Of a stretch of 64,000 nucleotides of DNA, positions 22,901-33,599 are shown in pieces (position 1 is the stretch's first letter; each line of letters starts with the position of its first letter). Source of the DNA: Saururus chinensis (taxonomy: Eukaryota; Streptophyta; Magnoliopsida; Piperales; Saururaceae); NCBI GenBank assembly GCA_035235625.1, contig CP141149.1:34775753-34839752 (forward strand), written 5' to 3'. Below the pieces are notes generated by a model. That model saw only the letters and a list, made by a program, of their open reading frames with translations, was not told where the DNA came from and searched no databases. Made by a program: the position numbers and the translations under genes.

Positions 22901-24558
22901 GAACAGACGGCTAATGTATCATAAATAAATATGCTAGCCACTGGTTTTGTTTGGTTTAAGTTGTGAGTTTTTTTATTCTTTTCCAATTGCAAGCACTTTG
23001 CATTGGGAAAATGAAGGATTGGATTTCTATTCTTCATGCCTGAGAAAAAAAACATGTCACTTCACTTTCAGGTTTGGAGAGCTGCATTGGTATTGGCGGA
23101 TTTTGTCTTGCATACAATCTACACATCTGCTGCATTCCATAATGTAATTGCTCTGGAACTTGGGGCTGGAACTGGTGAGATTTTTTGTAGAGTCTCAATT
23201 CTTTTTTTATGGGTTGAATGTGGAATCCCATCATTTATTTTTTGTGTCACCAGGATTGTTAGGAATATTACTCTCGCAAATAGCTAAGACTGTCTTCTTA
23301 ACTGGTAAATTTCTCACAACATATTGTTGGAAATTAAGTTTTAAATGCATATTTTTCCACTGATTTTCCTTCATTTTTCTGCAGATTATGGAGAGGAAAT
23401 CCTTGACAACTGTGCATTTAATGTGGAGCTCAATTCTGGGATATTTAAATGTAGTAAAACTTCAGTTTACATACGTGAACTTGATTGGAAAAAGTCATGG
23501 CCTCCACCTATGGTTGGGAAACATAATTCCATTTTTCAGGAGAGGTGATCTTTTTCTATACATTTTTGTGTTGATCAAGCGTTAATGATTTTAATTTGAC
23601 TTAGCTCTGGTTTGTTGTCCATTCTTTCCTGTTGAGTCATGTATTTTTGTTTGCAATTAAACCAAAATGGTTATCTGTATTTGCAAATCCTCATAAATTC
23701 TGTATCACTGAGATAGATTTTTGTGGTCCTCATCGGAGATTGAAGAGGCTGAGGGAGCATCAATCATCTTAGCGGCTGATGTAATATATAGCAATGACTT
23801 AACTGATGCATTTTTCCATACACTAGAGAAATTGATGTCCCGAGGTTCTGAAAAGGTATGTGCTTTCTAGGCATATTGCAACAAATTGACTTAGCTGTTT
23901 CTTTAGAAATTTTCAATTAAATTTGATTGTAGCTATGGATTTGACCTAGTAGGAAAGTAGTTCTTCCTTAAGCATATAGCTGAGATTGTTCGCCTAAATC
24001 GGTCAAAAGTGCTGGAAATTTTATTGATTGTCATAGTGATCCTTCTGACTGAAGAAAAATAGGGACTCAATTTAAATAGGATCAGGTAAGCGGACTTGTA
24101 ACTTTTAAGGAGATGATAATGATGATGACTGTCCAAAATAAGGTTCCATGTGACGTGTTTCCAAACCCTTAAATCACAATGAGGTGTATCACTACTGAAT
24201 TTTGCTTCCTGTTTTGAGGTACTATATTTGGCACTGGAGAAGAGGTACAATTTCACCATTGATGACCTTGATGTTGTAGCGAATGGATATTCACATTTCC
24301 GGAGTTATCTGAAAGATGAGGCAGGTAGAGATTGATACAATCAGGAAAAAGTGATTCTCTGGGCATGCCAGTTTTTGTGAACTTGCAATTAATTACCTTG
24401 TTTCTCGTGTAGAATGCAGGACACTAAACCATATGTTGCCATGTTTTACGGGCCAGCTTTTGCAAATAGAACAGATCCCACAATATGTTCTAGAGTATGA
24501 CAGAGGAAAGGATTTGGAGATATGGATAATAAAGTACTTATCATCGAAATGCTTCTGA
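16925..24558 (+). CDS. METTL22-like protein methyltransferase (9 exons, complete; Copia in intron 2)
   Basis: Exons 16925-17093, 17864-17965, 22774-22841, 23072-23174, 23254-23304, 23385-23544, 23717-23855, 24219-24324 and 24413-24558 join in frame to 347 residues. Seen in order: an acidic N-terminus, [11 protein letters not shown] (about 34-44), [16 protein letters not shown] entry to the Rossmann fold (VWRAAL at 114), the SAM-binding motif I ELGAGTG (142-148), the post-I acidic turn TDYGEE (164-169), [11 protein letters not shown] (235-245, methyltransferase family 16 motif) and C-terminal [18 protein letters not shown]. Human METTL22 is known to methylate lysine of the DNA-binding protein KIN17; the plant substrate is inferred. 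An in-frame upstream GTG extension was rejected because plants need ATG. Intron 2 is 4.8 kb because of a Copia insertion in the sense direction, but exon phases are intact. Confidence 0.92.
17611..17646. repeat. Perfect 15-bp inverted repeat in intron 1 of the METTL22-like gene
   Basis: GAGAGATGCAATACA, a six-base loop TATGCT, and TGTATTGCATCTCTC form a perfect hairpin. The flanks do not extend the stem. It is too short for a normal plant microRNA precursor. Confidence 0.85.
18351..18523 (+). repeat. 5' LTR of the Copia element
   Basis: 173 bp with TGTGAGA/TCTCACA ends. It contains TATAAA at 18475-18480, a possible LTR promoter. Partner LTR at 22505-22677. Confidence 0.9.
18524..18533 (+). 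promoter_or_regulatory. Primer binding site (initiator tRNA-Met type)
   Basis: TGGTATCAGA directly follows the 5' LTR. This complements the 3' end of plant initiator methionine tRNA, the usual primer of Copia elements. Confidence 0.85.
18580..19560 (+). pseudogene. Copia gag remnant
   Basis: The ORF opens at ATG 18580 with the Copia-type N-terminus ([21 protein letters not shown]) and meets a stop at 18781-18783. After a frame change it continues from about 18890 with gag helices ([20 protein letters not shown], then [13 protein letters not shown]). A CCHC zinc knuckle [14 protein letters not shown] lies near 19465-19506. At least one stop and one frameshift break it. Confidence 0.85.
19561..20820 (+). 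pseudogene. Copia protease and integrase remnant
   Basis: A retropepsin active-site region [14 protein letters not shown] follows gag near 19579; the canonical DTGA is present. Then come the GAG-pre-integrase motif WHARLGHPS (near 19977), the zinc-binding [22 protein letters not shown] of the integrase core and, after several stops, [20 protein letters not shown] (from 20448). Frames change several times and stops interrupt, so no functional integrase can be made. Confidence 0.85.
21133..21232 (-). repeat. Inverted U5-plus-primer-site fragment inside the Copia pol region
   Basis: Read on the minus strand this stretch matches the 3' half of the element's own LTR (from about GGGAACTGAATCCC to TTTCTCA) and runs on into a primer-site-like sequence (ATGGTATTAGA). 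It sits between the end of the integrase linker and the RT motif ETFSP. The usual N-terminal part of Copia RT (the region before ETFSP) is missing here, so the inverted fragment appears to replace it. Confidence 0.8.
21233..22391 (+). pseudogene. Copia reverse transcriptase and RNase H remnant
   Basis: Starts [19 protein letters not shown], then [44 protein letters not shown] (the YVDD box reads YVED), [16 protein letters not shown], and [20 protein letters not shown]. The RNase H part follows with [25 protein letters not shown] and [16 protein letters not shown]. Several in-frame stops (for example in LL*QHES and after YSDVD) make it non-functional. Confidence 0.9.
22505..22677 (+). repeat. 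3' LTR of the Copia element
   Basis: 173 bp, same length as the 5' LTR, with TGTGAGA/TCTCACA ends. No good polypurine tract precedes it (CTCCCTCAATA is found instead). Confidence 0.9.
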
Positions 24559-26542
24559 TAAACTGACGAATGGGAACTCTTTCTGAAAATAAAATGGTTG
24601 GTTGCGTTGGTAAAAGGAAACTAATTTACAAGTGCAGGAGAGAGGTAGTTTGGTGGCTGCCAACAGACACACAACTAATATTAGGTAGAATGCTATTTTT
24701 AATACTTCTTGCATGTTGTGCGGGAATCTTCCATGAATCTTTTAAAGAGTTTGAGAATTTGTAACTTTTATGTTATAAAAAACGTGGGCACTGCTGACTG
24801 CTGAGCGAATTTTCAACGTGTACTTCTTTGCTTGTGATAACAAGAGGAGCTATAACTGTTATCCTGTAATAATGTGAAGCTTGATTAAGATTTGTTTTTA
24901 AATATTTTTTAATCAATCTACCCGCTTCCCGAATTTAAGTTATATGAAAATCAGAATAGCTGGCAGGGAGCGAGCAGATCGAAGACTTCTGAATCAAAGA
25001 AACCCGTTGTTTGTAGTTATAAGTCAATGGTGGTTGGTAGTGCAGGGCACGACTTATATGAAAAAGAATTAAGACCAACTTGTATAGTTTTAACGTCACA
25101 TGTTGCACAGCCCATTTGCACATTTTCTTCCACCAGAAAATAAAAAAACATACATTTGTACATTTTGTCTGTGGAGGAAACAACGATTTTTTTTTATTTT
25201 GAATTGAAGGAAAGCAACGTTTACTTTTTTGATTTGGCATATCAACGATTTACTACTTGCTATCACCGGTACTTGTTTCAAAGCAAGACATCTCCTTGTT
25301 CTCATTTCCCAATATGAGGGCAGTCAGAATGGGATCTGACAGCATAGGAAGGCTTAAACCAATCTGCCTTTTGATCTCAGGCCGTGCAATGCTCGCCTCC
25401 GGTAGCATGTGAGCTTGGGCAGACTCCAGTAGCATGTGAGCTTGGGCAGACATGAGCCCGGGCTCATATAAGTAAGGCTCTTAAAATTAGGTCCATAAAG
25501 AAACATGGCAACGTCCGAGAAGCACAGAATAGCAGTAAGAATCAGTATGATGCTTTGATTGGCAGCAGTTGCTCGTGCACCACCTACAGACACGGTAAGC
25601 CATTTCATGATTTTCATCATCCTGAGGTGATTGCGACTTCATCTGGAGGGCATCGTGGCTGGCCATTCATATGCCTTCTGACTTCGACTTCTGTGGGTTC
25701 TTGACCGTGGACTGACTCGCTCCAATGGATGAATGATATTAGAGGACGTTTCATAATCTTGTTTAATTTAGTACTTAAGAATAAGCAGAAGTAATAGCTA
25801 AGTGGATTAATGCCGAAGCATGCGGGGAGGATGACAGGGCGTCATGACGTGAACGTGAAGCTCGACCCACTTTTGTTTTCCCTTCTTACCCTCTCTGACT
25901 CTGCCCAGCCGGTCTAACTGGAGGGGAGAGTTTTTCTTGTTCTGCTGTTCATCATGAGCTCCCGTAAAGAATATTTGAAGATCTTTCATTCATCAACATA
26001 TATTAGGATCATTAATACTGATACTAACGTGCTCTAATATATTAGTAGATGATTTCATTAATGAATAATCCTTAAACGTTTCTTACTTTAGGCTTAAAGG
26101 AGCAAAAACTCTTCCCAAAGTAACATGAAGGCCCTTGTTCTTTTGTTCGTTCTAAACCGGGCTTGGTAGCCGGGTGCACGTGGGGGTAATCTGGTCAGAG
26201 GGGACAAAAAACATGTCTGTCCGTTGGCCGTTTGTCATTTCGAAAAAACAGGGGAAGGGCGATTTTGGGAATGGCATCCCGCGCCGTTCACCGCATCAGC
26301 TTCCGCCATGAAAGCTGACAAGTACGGAAGGCTTCTTCCCATTCCATATCCAAGAGAGGCTAACGCACACACCTCTGCACGACGTTAAGCAAAAAAACCC
26401 ATCTCGGAGGCAACTACTGTGCTGCTTCGAAGTTGGCGTTATCAATCCATCTCAAAGAGTTAAATTCCTGCATTTTGTTTGTTGAACTCAAGGAGCAGCA
26501 GGCAGGAGGTGTGAGACTGGGGGAGCCCTGCCCAAGTGAAGG
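24559..26542. other. Intergenic region, no gene recognised
   Basis: The start holds the 3' UTR of the METTL22-like gene. A minus-strand ORF at 25354-25620 with short internal repeats (LPKLTCYWS-LPKLTCY) comes from a local 26-bp duplication (GTAGCATGTGAGCTTGGGCAGAC at 25402 and 25429) and shows no family. The last 300 bp before 26543 are probably promoter and 5' UTR of the next gene. Confidence 0.4.
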
Positions 26543-29500
26543 ATGAAGGAGGCCGTGTCTTTCAGTTTCAAACCAACCCTTCTCATTCTCAGCTTGTTTA
26601 CTTTCTGCGCTTTTGGAATCTCTACTCTGGAGCACCCTATACATGTATCCACGCAAGGTTGGTTTTTTATTTTTTGGTGAGCTCCCACTTCATCCCATTT
26701 TGTCTATTTCTATGTTTGCTATTGGTGTGCTCAGCACAATCAAATAAGTAGACATGCAAATTTTTTTGTCTACCGAGTCCCGGATTGAATGAGAAGGACG
26801 AATACTTAGCTTATTCCGCAAAAACCCAATACAAACACCTCTTTTTATATGGACTTATTTTGTACTACGTTTTTTATGGAATTATATTATTCTTGTTTCT
26901 GTGTATGTGTTCTCTTTCGTCTTCTTACTGGTAGAAATGTTCTGTAAACTATCGAGGATTTCAATCTTCTTGTGTGTATTCCCTGCTGAGAACTACTGAT
27001 GTCCTGCATTTGGGATTTTAATCCTCAATTCTCGACTACCGTGAAATCTCTCGCCTTTTTTGTGCCCCTCAAGTTTGTGATCAGAGAAATAAAAAAACTT
27101 AAAATAAGTTGAACTGTATTATAGTTTTGGACTGCGCATGCAGGGGCAGAATCCGGGTTAATTTCGCTGAAAAGATCGCTTTTGGAGGTCATAGCTCCTG
27201 CAGCTGCTGATGCTGCTAAACCCAATTCATCTTTTGTTTTAGCTGAAGAAAGGACGCATAGGAAGGACCCACTCGACAACTTCAAGTACTACAACGGTGG
27301 ATGGAATATTAGCGATCAACATTATTGGGCGGTTAGTCTCATCTATAACGAGATCATTTTTCTTCAAAAGTGGCTGCCAGTCTTTTGGGATTTAAATCAA
27401 TCTGTTTATTCCTAGTTGTTGTCAATAATCTGTGCAGTCTGTTGGCTTCACCGCCGTTCCTTTCTTCCTTCTTGCCATAGTTTGGTTTGTGGCCTTTGGC
27501 CTGGCTCTACTGCTTATCTGCTGCTACTTCTGCTGCTGCCGGCGAATCAGTTACTCTTATTCGCAAACGGCTTATGCTCTCTCTCTTACCTTCCTTGTGC
27601 TTTTCACGATTGCTGCAATGTATGTACCCTCTTCTTTTACTCTACTCCTACTTAATTTCTGATAATGTTTTTGTGACTCGTAATATATTATTCAGCACGC
27701 GCTAATTCAAAGATTCTCTATTTTTGCTTCCATTTTCATGTGTTTTATACATTCTACTTTGAGCGCCGTTAACTTATTTAAACCGCTTTCATTCTGTCAT
27801 CTGTATCATGCCATTTTTTTAGTCTTGTGATCTTCTTATTGCTTAAGTTGAAATTGTTCATTAAATTTTGATAAGGTAAACCTACTTGTTCCTATTTGAG
27901 CATGATGAAAAAATGCTTCTTTATCTGCAAGTTTTTTATGCTCTTATTATTAACTTTGCATTGTCATTTCCTCTAAACCCGCTAAGCATGTACGTAATTA
28001 TAGTGTTTACAAATGACTTTGCTGGCTTGCCCATCTTTTGGCCTTATTCAAACGCAAATATGGTAAATAATATGAAACTTTGTCCTTTTCAGTATTGGGT
28101 GCGTTGTGTTGTACCATGCTCAGGCAAAAGCCCATAAGAGTACGACTGACACTCTGGACTATGTTGTGAGTCAGGCGAATGTCACGGTCGAAAACCTTAG
28201 GAATTTCTCCACTACTTTATCTGCGGCCAAAAGGGCTGGAGTAAACCAAGTTTTCATGCCTTCTGATGTCCAGGACCGAATTGAGAAGACCCAGAGAAAG
28301 GTTAATGCTTCTGCTGATGATCTTTCCTATCAAGCAGATCACAATTCACAGAAGATAAAAGATGTGTTAGATAATGTGTAAGTCTTTTTATCAGTGTGTT
28401 TGTTTTTTGTAAGCTTTAAGAAAAAACTGAGATTTCAGTTTAGTTTTTACTTATATTTACGTTGGGTCCGTGTATTACTTGCCCGTGCAGTAGACTTTCT
28501 CTAATCATCGTTGCTGCCATAATGCTTCTCTTGGCTTTCCTTGGATTCTGTAAGAGCCCAATTTCTTGAATCTGCAAGATTGTCAATGTTATTGATTTAT
28601 TTAAGAAAGCTTCTTTCTGAATTGACTTATAAGACTATTACGGATTTGTTTGCAGTTTTTTCATTGCTTGGTCTGCAATTCTTTGTCTACATGTAAGATT
28701 ACTAATTTTTGCTAAAAATATTACTCCTTTTTTTCCATCTTATTTTTCAATTTCCTTTTCAAAGGTGAATGCAATCATGACGTCTTCATTTTACTACAGG
28801 TTGGTCTTAGTTGGTTGGTTTCTTGTTGCTGGCACATTTATTCTATGTGGAGTTTTCCTACTTCTCCACAAGTAAATTCTACTTCTCTTCTATTATTTTA
28901 TGATTCCCTTTTCATGTATATAAAGGTTTTAATAAAGAATGTCTTTTTTTTTGACAAGTTGCTAAATATTTTGCACTAGCATGTTGCTTGATGACCAGAT
29001 GGCCCATAGCATTACCGAATGGACTCTATAGATATCTACAATGATTGTGCTGAGTGCTGATATTCTTTTCCTCCAATAAACATGGAGAACACGACACCAC
29101 CACTGGGACAAATTAAAGAATGAGACTATATGCACCCCAATAATCCCCTCAGTACCCCAGTAACCCCATAAACCGCCTCATGAAATTATGTGTAAAATGG
29201 GGTACTAAGGAGATTAGTGGGGTGCATATAGACTCATTCTTTAATTTGTCCGTGGTGTCATGTTCTCCATGTTTATTGGGGGAAAAGAATATCAGCACTC
29301 AGCACAATCATTGTAGATATCTATAGAGTCCATTCGGTAATGCTATGGGCCATCTGGGCATCAAGCAACATGCTAGTGCAAAATATTTAGCAACTTGTCA
29401 AAAAAAAGAGAAGACAATTAGCCATTGACGGTGAGAGGGCACTGGTCTGTTGTTTTTCTCTTCCTCATTAAAGTTTATGCTGCGTAACTTATAATGTGTA

Positions 29501-30502
29501 TTTTGCCGTTTTATTTCTCAACCTTCTGTCTTATTCGGAATACCCAGTCGCTGCTTTTTATACCTGTTCTATAAGCCTATTCTGGGATCCATCTGACCTA
29601 TGTGTGATAGACTTATCTGGGTTTTCCCTCGAGAAAAGGCATTTCAAAATTTCAACAATTGCCAATGTTTTATTACCTTCTTATTCTATTTGGTTGGGCT
29701 GTCCAGTGTATCTGCGGACACATGCGTTGCCATGGACGATTGGGTAAAAAATCCTACGTATCATACTGCTTTAGATGACATACTTCCTTGCGTAGATGTG
29801 GGGACTGCGAATACATCTCTGTACCAGAGCAAGGAAGCTTCATTCTCTCTTGTGAAAGTCATTAATCAGGTCATTAGTAACGTGTCAAATGGGAATTATC
29901 CACCCTTCCTTGCTCCTCTCTATTTCAACCAGTCCGGACCGTTGATTCCACTCCTCTGCAATCATTACAATGCTGACTTTAGTGATCGGCAATGTGCACT
30001 TGGAGAAGTCGATTTTAAGAATGCATCACAGGTGGGAATTCTTCGTTATTATATTGAACATTATTCATACTAATAGAGGATCTGTCACAAGGATTTTTCT
30101 TCTATAAGAGTTCGTAATGCGCGAAGACATACTCCTTATTACACAATGTTGATGCAGGTATGGAAAAATTATATCTGCGATGTTTCATCCAAGGGAATAT
30201 GTGTGACTGTGGGCCGAGTCACCCCTGACATGTACAATCAGATGACATCTGCATCAACTGTGAGCTATGGCTTGTACCGGTATAGTCCGTTTCTTGTCCA
30301 GCTTGAAGATTGCACTTTTGTGCGAGAAACATTTGCCACTATATCCAAAGAGAATTGTCCTGGCCTGCGCAAACACACCAAAAAAATATATATCGGATTG
30401 GTCATGGTTGCCACGGCAGTGATGCTCTCTTTGATTTTTTGGGTCATCTACGCCAGAGAGAGACGACACCGCAAGTACAACAAACAGTTCATCCATGGTT
30501 AG
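26543..30502 (+). CDS. Plant multi-pass plasma-membrane-type protein (9 exons, complete)
   Basis: Exons 26543-26657, 27144-27331, 27438-27619, 28093-28377, 28491-28549, 28656-28692, 28800-28871, 29707-30031 and 30158-30502 join in frame to 535 residues. Seen: a signal peptide (LLILSLFTFCAFG, about 10-24), an N-terminal lumenal part with GGWNISDQHYWASV, transmembrane segments at about 104-133 (followed by CCYFCCCRR), 145-168, 259-280 and 285-311, a Cys-rich outer loop (about 313-490, CVAMDDWVKNPTYH, several N-glycosylation sites) and a last membrane helix (498-520) with a basic tail. This is a conserved plant family of unknown function; the layout recalls tweety and PRM1-type proteins, but homology is my inference only. 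All junctions are GT-AG. Confidence 0.88.
28941..29415. repeat. Long near-perfect foldback element in intron 7
   Basis: The left arm (about 28951-29158) and right arm (about 29199-29402) are reverse complements over roughly 205 bp, with about ten mismatches and one small indel by eye; weaker pairing reaches 28941 and 29415. The loop is about 40 bp. It has no coding capacity. It occupies over half of the 835-bp intron between exons 7 and 8. It could be a foldback transposon or MITE. The arms are similar enough to make long double-stranded RNA when the gene is transcribed. Confidence 0.88.
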
Positions 30503-31938
30503 CCATCAAACTATTTTGCAGGGCAGTAACATCGTCTTTTTATTTAGTATGGAGAAAGTTGGCCAGAGCTGTCTACCGCTCTGGCTATACAAGCTCATTT
30601 GGTATTTAGGAAACGAAATGCTGATAGTGTGTAGATAAGGTAGCGTGTTCTTTATTGGAACCTTACTTTGTGAATACTGCCTATATGATAAAGAAAGATA
30701 TTCCTGTTGAAAAATGAAAGGTGAATTTTTTCTTCTTTGTTAAGCAATTAAGAGTGGAGTCAGCCTCAACTACCAATATAACGTTTCTTTCGGCAACGTC
30801 AATTGAGGGCTTTTTAGTTTTTACCTCTTTCGCTTAAAATAAGCCACTTGTGAAAAGAAAAGTTTTTTGGAATGTCCCAGTGCTTAACATCTCAATTACG
30901 TGCTCACTGCCACTGGATTCCAATTTCTAAAGATATAAAATTAGAAAAAAGGCTTACGTTTCCAAACACTCTTAATGCTCATTTTTTTGTTTTTAAGCCT
31001 TAAATTAGCACTTGTAAATAAAGATGTTGATAAAAAAAAGTGCCAAACAAAACCTTTTTAAGAGGAATTTATAGGAGACATTTGTTTTGGTTAATCGGTT
31101 AAAATTACTGGAATATATGTTTTTTCATTATTTTAGCTAAAAGCCTAGATACAAGAATAATAGACTAAAATTATGATGATATATTATACTCTGTCCTTCC
31201 TATACTAACTAATAGTTATATATGAAAAATATTAATTTTTATTAAATAATAAAATTTACAGAAGAAAAAATAAATTTATGACACTCTCTTTTGTGTATCT
31301 AATTACTTAAATTTAATAAAATAAAATTATTAATATAAAATAAATTTTTTTAAATGGAGCTATCGAGTACTTATTGTATTTGCTTAGTAAAACTAAAATT
31401 ATGATGATGTTGATATTGAAGGAGGTGCTGCGAATGTGTCATTGGAATATTGTGTTGGCAAGAGGCTACCGTGTGTCCGACGCGGTTCTCTCACTTTCCA
31501 CCTCTTCATGACAGAGAAGCCCAAGCCACAATCTCAACGTCACCCCCTCCCGCGAGTTCCAACCAGACTCTGGGCGGCCACGCCACCTTCTTTCTTTGTC
31601 CCTGTCTCTGGAGATTCCCAAGACCAGTTAGGCGACGTGCTCTATTACTATGGGATGATCAAATTTCATGCGAACAAACAAGTCTCAAAGCCATGCATTG
31701 TGGGTCCCTTCTATGTATATGCGTCTATGTGCTGCAGGATCATATACAGATTGTTGTGTGGTGATAAAACGTGTTGATTTAGGAGTATTGACAAGAAGTT
31801 CGGCAGACGTTTGGGGTAGATACGTCTTATAACCATGTCCCCAGTGTAAGTATGAAATCATACATCCATCAGACGTCGCCATGTGAGAAGCTAGTCTTTA
31901 ACTCTGCAAAATTTCCATCTTAGTCAGTGAGACTAGTG
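30503..31938. other. Spacer between membrane-protein gene and first serine-rich gene
   Basis: Holds the 3' UTR of the membrane-protein gene, AT-rich filler, a MITE-like block at 31190-31372, and the promoter and 5' UTR of the gene at 31939. Overlapping short ORFs at 31436-31777 in two frames show no family signature. Confidence 0.4.
31190..31372. mobile_element. Diverged Stowaway-like MITE
   Basis: CTCTGTCCTTCCTATACTAACTAATAG on the left (in short pieces) and the block ATTACTTAAATTTAATAAAAT resemble the elements at 10376 and 10712. The right terminus is unclear. Confidence 0.35.
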
Positions 31939-32313
31939 ATGGCAATGGCATCGCCGTCTTCTTCTTCATCGGCATCATCCAGTTCAGCGAGGCCCCAGAT
32001 CCGTCCTCGCAGCTGCTTGTGCTCGCCGACGTCTCATCCGGGCTCCTTCCGCTGCAGCTTGCATAGGCTTACTAGTAACGCCAAGAGTTCCAGTCGAGTT
32101 GAGGCGAGTGCTAGTCAGTACAGTGGCTCGGTTTCCACCAATCATCGGTCGCATGGCGACTCGTCCCTGTGGATTTTGAAGGCTTATCTTCTTCATATCA
32201 TTAGACCGTCCAGTCAGGATGTCCGGAGGAGCAGGAATTTTCAGGCCAAGCCTACCAGATTTTGTTTGTTGAATAACACCACCCGCGATGATCAGAGGGT
32301 GACCGTCACTTAA
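31939..32313 (+). CDS. Serine-rich family protein with CLCSPT-HPGSFRCSLHR core
   Basis: Single exon of 124 residues from ATG 31939 to TAA. A Ser-rich N-terminus (about 5-20) is followed by the family hallmark CLCSPTSHPGSFRCSLHR (about 28-45), a Ser-rich linker, then LLHIIRPSSQDVRR near 92-105 and a basic C-terminus. Proteins with this Cys/His/Pro core form a plant family annotated as serine-rich protein-like; their function is not known. The second ATG (31945) is also in frame and could be the start. A paralogue with the same core and the same -RPSS- segment is at 47434-48078. Confidence 0.85.
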   Translation: MAMASPSSSSSASSSSARPQIRPRSCLCSPTSHPGSFRCSLHRLTSNAKSSSRVEASASQYSGSVSTNHRSHGDSSLWILKAYLLHIIRPSSQDVRRSRNFQAKPTRFCLLNNTTRDDQRVTVT

Positions 32314-33599
32314 TTAGTACTTTCCTTCCTTAAATGGGATTTTTTATTTAATCTTGGGATTCATGTACCATCTATGACGAATCCTAGGATAAGAGGACCT
32401 GCTCTACATATGTAGGATTTTCTATGTAAAATTGTTGCATCGTGTGATGAACAGATGAAGAACGATCTTGAATAAGAGATAGGAAAGCATCGACTGAAAC
32501 AATGAGCTGACGAAAATTGCCACGGATCACTATATATTATGATTATGGGCGTATGTACGAGTTCTCAAGCAGCTGTTTTTTGTTAATGATCGTGCTCTCT
32601 GTTTAATTTCCTTCACTTGGGTAAATACAGTATGTGAAAAGCTTTCATGTAATTTGCAATACCGCTACAAGAGTTTCAAACAGCTACTTATCATTTTTCT
32701 AGAAATATTCACCACCTAAAATGTTCGCAATCACTTAGATTTAATAAGTTTTGATGTTAATCTTTTATTTTTATATTTTTATAATTTATTTTAACCCCCT
32801 TACGTGGAGCTCAGGTTTTAAGAGCCGGTTCCAAATCTGACGGCAAAGAAGACATGTAATTTGTCAATTCCCTTTACATGTACTGTCGAATTCGACAGCC
32901 TATATAACCCGGGCTCATGCGAACGATGAATTTATCATCAATCACATGGGAAAATATGCATTAGTCTTGTGACAATCTCTTATGTTCCATTGTTCCACAC
33001 TTCCACTGGCAACTAATTAAAACTTGAGGCGTGTTCATTATCAGTCGACTAAATGGAAGATGATCTGGGTCTAGCGATAGAAGGTCGTATCAACCGATAC
33101 AGGTGCATATAAGCCGATATACATCTGTATTGGTCGAAACTGATATGATTTACTAGTTGATACAGCCGTTATAGATATTATTGGCACAAACCATGAGTTT
33201 CGGCTATATTGGATTAATACTATGGTCAAACCCGAACATATCCTTTCGATTTTCCTCGAGATTCTGACAAGGAGAGGGCGATCAACATTTTCTTTCTTCT
33301 GCGATCAGCGATCACTGTGGACCCGTGGAGGTGAAGAGGACAATCAAGCGATCAGTTGGGAGGGAAGATTGAGTACCACCCCTCTTCTTTCTTTTGCGTT
33401 TTCCTCTTCTTTCACTTCTCTTCTCCTTCAATTACTTTTTTTCGTGATCTCTGCCCTAAAACAGATGTTATCTGCCCTCTCACTGGCACTCCTTTTTCAC
33501 AGCTTAACCACCGTGTAAGATCTCTAATATTATTTTATCTTGATTCTTTTTTAATTGTGTGAATTTATGTAGTTTTATTTGCTTTCTGGTTTGATTTAA
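32314..33599. other. Spacer with degenerate repeat, no gene seen
   Basis: 3' UTR of the serine-rich gene, then AT-rich sequence. At 33080-33230 short direct and inverted copies of GATA/TATC-rich words (CGTATCAACCGATACAGG, CCGATATACATC) look like a decayed transposon end. The ORFs at 33222-33562 overlap in two frames and show no family. Confidence 0.35.

Noticed and set aside
25354..25620. 88-codon minus-strand ORF with internal repeat LPKLTCY
   Set aside because: The repeat is a local 26-bp duplication; no homologue recognised and no splice or promoter context.
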